Of a stretch of 64,000 nucleotides of DNA, positions 58,980-64,000 are shown in pieces; positions within the stretch are counted from its first letter, which is position 1, and each line of letters opens with the position of its first letter. This stretch comes from Sphingomonas immobilis (lineage in GTDB: Bacteria; Pseudomonadota; Alphaproteobacteria; Sphingomonadales; Sphingomonadaceae). Location: assembly GCF_030580995.1 (NCBI RefSeq), contig NZ_JAUQSZ010000003.1, positions 124,001-188,000 of the forward strand, written 5' to 3'. The translations under genes were made by a program, and so were the position numbers. Below the pieces are notes generated by a model. That model ran no database searches, was not told the origin of the DNA, and was given only the letters and a program-made list of their open reading frames with translations.

Positions 58980-59367
58980 GAACGGTCTTTTACAATATCA
59001 TTCCTGTGTTTCGGAGCAAGCTCAAAGTTATAAATTTGTGGTGACCTGTCGCTGGACAATAAAAATATTGTACGAAGCCGACGCCCGACCTGCCTGGCCA
59101 ACCAGAGTCGCTGAGTCTTTTTGGAGCGGAGGCCGGGCCGGACAGTAACTCGACCTAAGAACTTTCCGCTATCTCAACAGACTGTTAGAAACCATAACCG
59201 TGCCAAGGTGAATCGGCCTGCGTCGTTCTTTGGTGGCGACGACGCGAAAAAGAGGCGAACTAAATTCGGTCAGCACGATTTGACGAATTGGTAGCAACCG
59301 TTCCGCCACCCGTCCGTTCGGATCCTTGTTAATCCCGTATTCTCGAAGGCTCAAAGAGGAGGCTTGA
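58980..59367. other. Intergenic region before the sucrose-phosphate-synthase-like gene
   Basis: 388 bp with no supported gene. It includes an AT-rich tract around 59020-59080 that may contain a promoter. The strong ribosome site of the next gene lies at its right end (59355-59362). Confidence 0.5.
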
Positions 59368-61395
59368 CTGTATATCCTGTCGATAGCCTTGGGCGGCTGC
59401 CTGAAAGGACCACCCGTGGAATTCGGGCTGACCGAAGACACCGGTGGTCATATCACCTATGCGTTAGGTGCGGCACAGGCCTTGGCAGGCAGAAGCGATG
59501 TAGGTCGGGTCGAGATCGTCACGAGACTGATTGAAGACGACACCCTCGGCCCGGCTTACGCTGTGCCTTATGAGCCCGTATCAGCCAAGCTGGCGATCCG
59601 ACGTATCGGAACCGGCAACCGGTCCTACTTATCAAAAGACGCAAACGCGGCCGACCGCGCGGACTTTGCCGAGGCTCTGATCGCTCATCTCATGAGTGAC
59701 GTCGCCCGACCAGATATTATTCATGCGCATTTTGCCGATGCCGCCGAGGTCGCAGAACGCGTTCGCGATGCACTGGATATCCCGTTCGTCTACACGGCGC
59801 ATTCGCTTGGCATCGACAAGGCCGCGCTGGGATCGGCGGCTGCGCCGATGACGAAGCGTCTGGCTGAGGAGGATCGCGCGATCGGCGCGGCGGATTTGAT
59901 CATCGCCTCGTCGCGGGACGAGGCCGAGCGACAGTTGATGCTCTATCCCTCAGCATGCCCGGCCAAGATACATCGGCTGCCACCCGGTGCCGGTATTGCC
60001 CGGAAAGGCCCGATCGACCTCGACCGTGCGCGCGCACTAATCACCCCTTTCCTGCGCGATCCTGCCAAGCCGTTGATTCTCGCTATCGCGCGGCCGGTCG
60101 CGAAGAAGAACCTCGAAGGACTCGTCGATCTTTACGGCGCCGATGCTGATCTGCGCGCGCGCGCCAATCTCGTCATCGTCGCAGGTCTGCGGGATGGACC
60201 AGCGAGCGGCGAGCCCGAACAAAATGGGGTGATCAGCGCGTTGCTGGCTGGGCTGGATGCGCACAACCTGTATGGCCAAATGGCAATTCCAAAGCGCCAT
60301 AGCCAGGCCGATATTGCCAGTCTGTACGCGCTGACGCACGAAACCGGCGGGGTTTTTGTGAACCCGGCTCTCACGGAACCCTATGGCCTCACGTTGACCG
60401 AAGCCGCGCTACACGGGGTTCCGGTCGTGGCAACGTGCCACGGCGGACCAGCGGACATCGTGGCTACGTTACGCCACGGTCGGATTGCCGATCCCCGCAA
60501 CCCACGCGCGTTTGCGGACGCGATACGTGCATTGCTGTCGAATAGGATCGAGTGGGCCCGGGCGTCGGCCGAAGGGCGATACCGCAGCGAGACCTTGGAC
60601 TGGCACAGCTACGCAGCTTCCTTCGTAGCACTTGTGAAAGGCTTGACCGCGCAAGCGCTTGCTGCTGCTTCAGCAAAAAAATTGTTGCTGTGCGACATCG
60701 ACAACACCCTAACCGGATGCACGGTTGGCGCGGTCGGACTTGCCGCATTTCTTGCCACGCAACCCGAACTGGCGTTCGGGGTCGCAACGGGGCGATCATT
60801 ACAGGAGGCGGAGCGGCTGCTTACTGAGTGGCGGCAGCCGCCACCGCGTGTTTTGATCACCTCCGTTGGCAGCGAGATTTACTGGCGACGCGGCGCGCGG
60901 CTGGTGGCAGATCAAGCGTTCGCGAAGCGGATTGCGGAGGGTTGGCTGCCGGACGAGGTCGATGAGCGCGTCGGTCAGATCCCTCGTGTCGAGCGTCAGC
61001 CGCCGGTCGAGCAACGGCGCTACAAACGAAGTTATTTTGCTGATGATCCGGCGGCTATTGCGGCAGTGCGCGCCGCGGTCGCAGATCTTCCGGTGCGTGT
61101 TATTCACAGCCACGGCCGGCTGCTAGACATTTTGCCTGAACGCGCTGGCAAGGGTGCCGCAATGGCGTGGGCTGCGAACCACCTCGGGATCCCTGAGTGC
61201 GACGTCTACGCCGCAGGCGACAGCGGCAATGATCTCGACATGCTGGACAGCGTCCGCAACGGCATCATCGTTGCAAATCACAGCGCCGAACTGGTGCCGT
61301 TGCTGGGGCGCCCGACCATCTATCTGTCCCAGCAGTCGCACGCAGCCGGCGTCGTCGAAGGAATGCGCGCATTTGCCATGAAGGAAGCCGCATGA
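59368..61395 (+). CDS. Bifunctional sucrose-phosphate synthase/phosphatase-like protein
   Basis: A 675-residue protein with a GT4 synthase part and a HAD phosphatase part. The synthase part starts GGCLKGPPVEFGLTEDTGGH and has IHAHFADAAEVAERV, VYTAHSLG, ARPVAKKNLEGL and NPALTEPYGLTLTEAALHG. The HAD part (from about residue 430) shows LLCDIDNTLTG (DxDxT), ATGRSLQEAE and GDSGNDLDMLDSV. It should make sucrose 6-phosphate, or a related glycoside phosphate, and dephosphorylate it. The best start is a CTG at 59368: AGAGGAGG lies 5 bp upstream, and the beta strand YILSIALGGC continues the fold. TTG 59389 and GTG 59416 are alternatives. Confidence 0.85.
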   Translation: MYILSIALGGCLKGPPVEFGLTEDTGGHITYALGAAQALAGRSDVGRVEIVTRLIEDDTLGPAYAVPYEPVSAKLAIRRIGTGNRSYLSKDANAADRADFAEALIAHLMSDVARPDIIHAHFADAAEVAERVRDALDIPFVYTAHSLGIDKAALGSAAAPMTKRLAEEDRAIGAADLIIASSRDEAERQLMLYPSACPAKIHRLPPGAGIARKGPIDLDRARALITPFLRDPAKPLILAIARPVAKKNLEGLVDLYGADADLRARANLVIVAGLRDGPASGEPEQNGVISALLAGLDAHNLYGQMAIPKRHSQADIASLYALTHETGGVFVNPALTEPYGLTLTEAALHGVPVVATCHGGPADIVATLRHGRIADPRNPRAFADAIRALLSNRIEWARASAEGRYRSETLDWHSYAASFVALVKGLTAQALAAASAKKLLLCDIDNTLTGCTVGAVGLAAFLATQPELAFGVATGRSLQEAERLLTEWRQPPPRVLITSVGSEIYWRRGARLVADQAFAKRIAEGWLPDEVDERVGQIPRVERQPPVEQRRYKRSYFADDPAAIAAVRAAVADLPVRVIHSHGRLLDILPERAGKGAAMAWAANHLGIPECDVYAAGDSGNDLDMLDSVRNGIIVANHSAELVPLLGRPTIYLSQQSHAAGVVEGMRAFAMKEAA

Positions 61396-62540
61396 TCCGA
61401 CCGATCGGCTATTTTGTTCATCATCAGGGGCGTGGTCATGCCGAACGTGCGGCGGCGATCGTCAACGCGCTGCCGCCGACCCGCCCGGTAACGCTGTTCT
61501 GCGCACGCGACAACATTTTTCCGGCGCTTGGCAGGCACGTCCGTATCCAGCGTATCCCGTCGCTTTTCGAAACACCGGCTGATGCGCCACAGGCATTGGC
61601 GGGCGCGCGCACCCCGGCAACTTTGCATTGCGCACCGCTCGGCTGGAGTAGCATTACCCAGGCAATCGCGACGATCACCGCCTGGTTCGACAGCGCGCGG
61701 CCCGCATTGTTCATTACCGACGTGTCGGCCGAATTGGCGCAACTGGCCCGGATCGCGTCGATCCCTTGTATTACGGTGCTCCAGCACGGCCAGCGGGATG
61801 ATCTCGGTCATATGGTGGCGTACGAATCCGCGATCGGCGTCCTCGCCCCCTATGCGCCTGCGCTTGAACAGCCGGGCCGCCCCGTCTGGATGCGCGCTAA
61901 GACGCATTACGCGCCGGGTGTGGGAATACTTCCCACGCATATTGCCCGCGGTAAGGCGCGCGAGGCGCTCGGGCTTCCTTTGGACGCAGACATCGTGGTC
62001 GTCATCGCGGGCGGCGGCGGCACGGGTACTCCGGGTACGCCGCTGACGCTCGGCGCGCGCGCCGAACCGGACGCGATCTGGCTGACGATCGGCGCGGTCG
62101 AACGCGAATGGCATGCAACTTCGCCGGCCAATCTGCGGCATCTCGGGTGGGTCGACCGCCCGGAAGTGTACATCGCGGCTGCCGATAGGATTGTCTCATC
62201 GGCAGGCAATACCACGGTACATATGATTGCCGCTGCCGGCCGGCCTTGGATCGTGGTGCCGGAATGGCGCTATTTTGACGAACAAATCTGGAAGGCCCGC
62301 ATGCTGGCACACGTCGGCGCGGCGGTGATGCTGGATCACTGGCCCGCACATCCCGCAGCTTGGGCCGCTGCCTGGACAAAGGCCGCGGCACTCGATCTTG
62401 ACGCGCAAAAAGCCTTGGTCGACCCGTTCGCAGCACAAACCTCGGCAGGATGGATCGAGGCGCAGGCGGAAGCGTGCTGGGCGAATCCGCCGGTCGAAAT
62501 CATGCCGCTGGCGCTTGTTTCGGAAGGAGTGCGATCATGA
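61392..62540 (+). CDS. GT28-like glycosyltransferase
   Basis: A 382-residue protein with a MurG-like GT-B fold. The first domain starts GYFVHHQGRGHAERAAAIVN, with a Gly/His-rich motif; the second domain has VVVIAGGGGTGTPGTPLTLG and SSAGNTTVHMIAAAGRPWIV, the donor-binding segment. The family transfers a sugar to a lipid or polysaccharide acceptor; the substrate is unknown. It starts by overlapping the previous gene (ATGA), and its stop overlaps the next start, so three enzymes are translationally coupled. Confidence 0.82.
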   Translation: MIRPIGYFVHHQGRGHAERAAAIVNALPPTRPVTLFCARDNIFPALGRHVRIQRIPSLFETPADAPQALAGARTPATLHCAPLGWSSITQAIATITAWFDSARPALFITDVSAELAQLARIASIPCITVLQHGQRDDLGHMVAYESAIGVLAPYAPALEQPGRPVWMRAKTHYAPGVGILPTHIARGKAREALGLPLDADIVVVIAGGGGTGTPGTPLTLGARAEPDAIWLTIGAVEREWHATSPANLRHLGWVDRPEVYIAAADRIVSSAGNTTVHMIAAAGRPWIVVPEWRYFDEQIWKARMLAHVGAAVMLDHWPAHPAAWAAAWTKAAALDLDAQKALVDPFAAQTSAGWIEAQAEACWANPPVEIMPLALVSEGVRS

Positions 62541-63445
62541 GGGTCAGCGTCTGCACGTTGGCGCACGGCCGCGCGGAGCATCTGCGTAACATGGTGCTGG
62601 GCCTTGACGCACAGCAGCGCCCACCGGAGGAGCTCGTCATCGCGGTCATGCAGCCGGAAGCGTATGTATTGCCCGCGACCCGCTTCCCGGTGCGGCAACT
62701 GATGGTCGGTACTGGCGGCATCCCGCTGGCTGCCGCGCGCAACGCCGCGGCAACCGCCGCGCAGGGCGAAACGCTGATTTTTCTGGATGTCGATTGCATC
62801 CCCGATCCCGCTTTCGTAGCCGATTATGCAGGGTTGCTGGAAACGCTCGACGCGACCCTGATGGGCGAAGTGCTGTACCTGCCGGCTGGCGCCAATTCGG
62901 GAGACCTGGACTTCGCCCGCTTCGCCACGGTGGGCATCAAGCATAGCGAACGTGCCGGACCGCCTGAACAGACAATCGGGGATTGCAGCGATTATCGCTG
63001 CTTCTGGTCGCTCAATTTCGCGATGCGTCGCACGACATTCCTCAAAGTCGGGGGTTTTGACGAGAATTATGTCGGCTATGGCGGTGAGGATACCGATTTC
63101 GGCCGGATGGTCTTCGACGAGGGCGTTCCGCTTTACTGGTGTCGCGGCGCGCGGGCCTATCATCAGCACCACGCGCACCACATGCCGCCGGTGCACCATA
63201 TCGACAGCGTGCTCGCCAACGCCGCGCATTTTCGGGACAAATGGGGACATTTCACGATGGAGCATTGGCTCCGTGCCTTCACGCTGATGGGTCTGGTGCG
63301 GCTGGAAGACGGCGAGCATGTCCAACTACGCGCCGTCACCGAAGACGATCTCGCGCTAACGCGGCAGCAGGCGGACCAACCCTATGCCAGCACGGCGGCC
63401 GTTCTCGCGATACTGGAAGGCCGCGCTGCCATGGCTGCCGCGTAG
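62537..63445 (+). CDS. GT2-family glycosyltransferase
   Basis: A 302-residue GT-A enzyme. The start MRVSVCTLAHGRAEHLRNMV is typical, GGIPLAAARNAAATAAQGET precedes the metal-binding DVD in LIFLDVDCIPDPAFVA, and KVGGFDENYVGYGGEDTDFG forms the acceptor site. It transfers a sugar from a nucleotide donor, probably in the same pathway as its two upstream neighbours. The ATG at 62537 overlaps the preceding stop. Its 3' end overlaps the convergent GT4 gene by about 64 bp. Confidence 0.9.
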   Translation: MRVSVCTLAHGRAEHLRNMVLGLDAQQRPPEELVIAVMQPEAYVLPATRFPVRQLMVGTGGIPLAAARNAAATAAQGETLIFLDVDCIPDPAFVADYAGLLETLDATLMGEVLYLPAGANSGDLDFARFATVGIKHSERAGPPEQTIGDCSDYRCFWSLNFAMRRTTFLKVGGFDENYVGYGGEDTDFGRMVFDEGVPLYWCRGARAYHQHHAHHMPPVHHIDSVLANAAHFRDKWGHFTMEHWLRAFTLMGLVRLEDGEHVQLRAVTEDDLALTRQQADQPYASTAAVLAILEGRAAMAAA

Positions 63446-64000
63446 GCGGCCTCGTAGCCCTCGATCATCTTGGTTATGGAAAAGTGTTCGGCCACACGCT
63501 TCCGGCATAGCTCTCTTGGCAAGAGCAGCGCCAATCTGATCGCTTCGGCCAGTGCGGCCGGGTCTGCGCTCGGCGACAACGCGCCGCTATTCCCTATCAC
63601 TTCGCGAAGCGCACCTCGGTCGATCGCTGCGACGGGTACGCCACACGCCATGGCTTCGGCCGCGACCAATCCAAAGGGCTCGTCCCACATTGGCGTGGCG
63701 ACCAAAACCGACGCCGCACCGATTGCGTCGATCAGCGCCGGACCCCCGAGATGCCCATGATATACGCAGTCGGCGCCGAGCAATGGTGCAACATGGTCTT
63801 CGAAATAGGTCTGACAGTCCACCGGCCCGTATAGGTCGATGGGCAGCTCAGCAACGCTTGCCGCCAAAGCCGCAACCGCCGTCCCCTTGTTTGGGGTGAT
63901 GCGTCCGCACCAAGCGGCGCGGCCATTGCCTTTCGGCCGGTAGCGCCAGCGATCGATATCGATGCCATTGTGCACGACGGACGCGGAAGCGGGAGGCGCT
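63382..64000 (-). CDS. GT4-type glycosyltransferase, 5' end beyond window
   Basis: A partial GT4 protein: ASVVHNGIDIDRWRY is the hinge region after the first domain, RITPNKGTAVAALAASVAEL the start of the donor domain, and WDEPFGLVAAEAMACGVPVA the Glu-x7-Glu site. The N-terminal domain lies beyond the window end. It is convergent with the GT2 gene and overlaps it by 64 bp. It may belong to a neighbouring surface-sugar cluster. Confidence 0.85.
   Translation of the reverse strand, partial: APPASASVVHNGIDIDRWRYRPKGNGRAAWCGRITPNKGTAVAALAASVAELPIDLYGPVDCQTYFEDHVAPLLGADCVYHGHLGGPALIDAIGAASVLVATPMWDEPFGLVAAEAMACGVPVAAIDRGALREVIGNSGALSPSADPAALAEAIRLALLLPRELCRKRVAEHFSITKMIEGYEAAYAAAMAARPSSIARTAAVLA

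Noticed and set aside
1..64000. tRNA, rRNA, riboswitch or phage genes
   Set aside because: I looked for cloverleaf arms, known RNA gene ends and structural phage genes and recognised none. A covariance-model scan would settle it.

Overview
The window reads as chromosomal DNA of an alphaproteobacterium, most likely a sphingomonad (Sphingomonadales). The signs are a CtrA-type cell-cycle regulator, two MucR/Ros-family regulators, a HWE-type histidine kinase, and the DUF47-Pit, DUF2490, DUF3429, DUF4142 and I78-inhibitor families. Coding density is high and the composition is GC-rich. The genus is an inference, because there is no rRNA or tRNA gene here to fix it.

Layout. 1-4400: the end of a cyclase-like repeat protein, a GT4 glycosyltransferase, an amidohydrolase, and a decayed zone with IS3 and IS6 fragments and a broken DUF885 gene. 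4785-6694: CtrA, a MucR protein and a conserved small protein. 6814-12708: an ECF sigma factor, a membrane Ser/Thr kinase with TPR repeats, then a strong terminator and a set of envelope proteins (two small exported proteins, an OmpA-like lipoprotein, one unknown). 12803-16215: a second MucR, a dimethylargininase pseudogene and a small exported-protein operon (DUF4232, I78 inhibitor, unknown). 16216-19710: a 1164-residue autotransporter closed by a 14-bp hairpin. 20169-24976: small unknowns plus a chromate-resistance operon (rhodanese-ChrB, ChrA). 25179-27216: a two-component system. 27514-34743: a surface and c-di-GMP locus made of a glycine-zipper protein, two PilZ proteins, a CHASE2-EAL protein, a FecR protein with a long Gly/Asn/Ser repeat tail, and a divergent TpsB-type outer-membrane secretion barrel. 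34922-37178: a DNA-binding regulator with a degenerate receiver, DUF2490 and an EamA transporter. 37439-39628: phosphate uptake (Pit and a NUDIX-DUF47 fusion) behind a Pho-box-like site. 39879-42583: a lipid kinase, a metallophosphoesterase and a diheme cytochrome c. 43994-45767: a HWE kinase and a single-domain response regulator. 45842-55632: a molybdenum-enzyme island (MoeA, MobA, a formate-dehydrogenase-like enzyme, FdhD and a three-subunit aldehyde/xanthine oxidoreductase) that also holds a catalase-like gene. 55952-58979: an exported esterase, DUF4142, DUF3429 and a small stress-like protein. 59368-64000: a sucrose-phosphate-synthase-like bifunctional enzyme followed by translationally coupled GT28-like and GT2 glycosyltransferases, with a convergent GT4 gene running off the end.

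How the genes work together. The strongest functional units are (i) the molybdenum island, which supplies cofactor maturation (moeA, mobA, fdhD) next to two kinds of Mo enzyme; (ii) the FecR-repeat/TpsB/CHASE2-EAL/PilZ locus, which looks like a surface-protein export system tied to c-di-GMP; (iii) the sigma-kinase-envelope protein block; and (iv) the PhoB-type control of DUF47-Pit. The least explained parts are (ii) and (iii). The DNA is mostly ordinary chromosome, with erosion (IS fragments and pseudogenes) concentrated at 1.8-4.4 kb, 13.7-14.3 kb and 19.9-20.1 kb.
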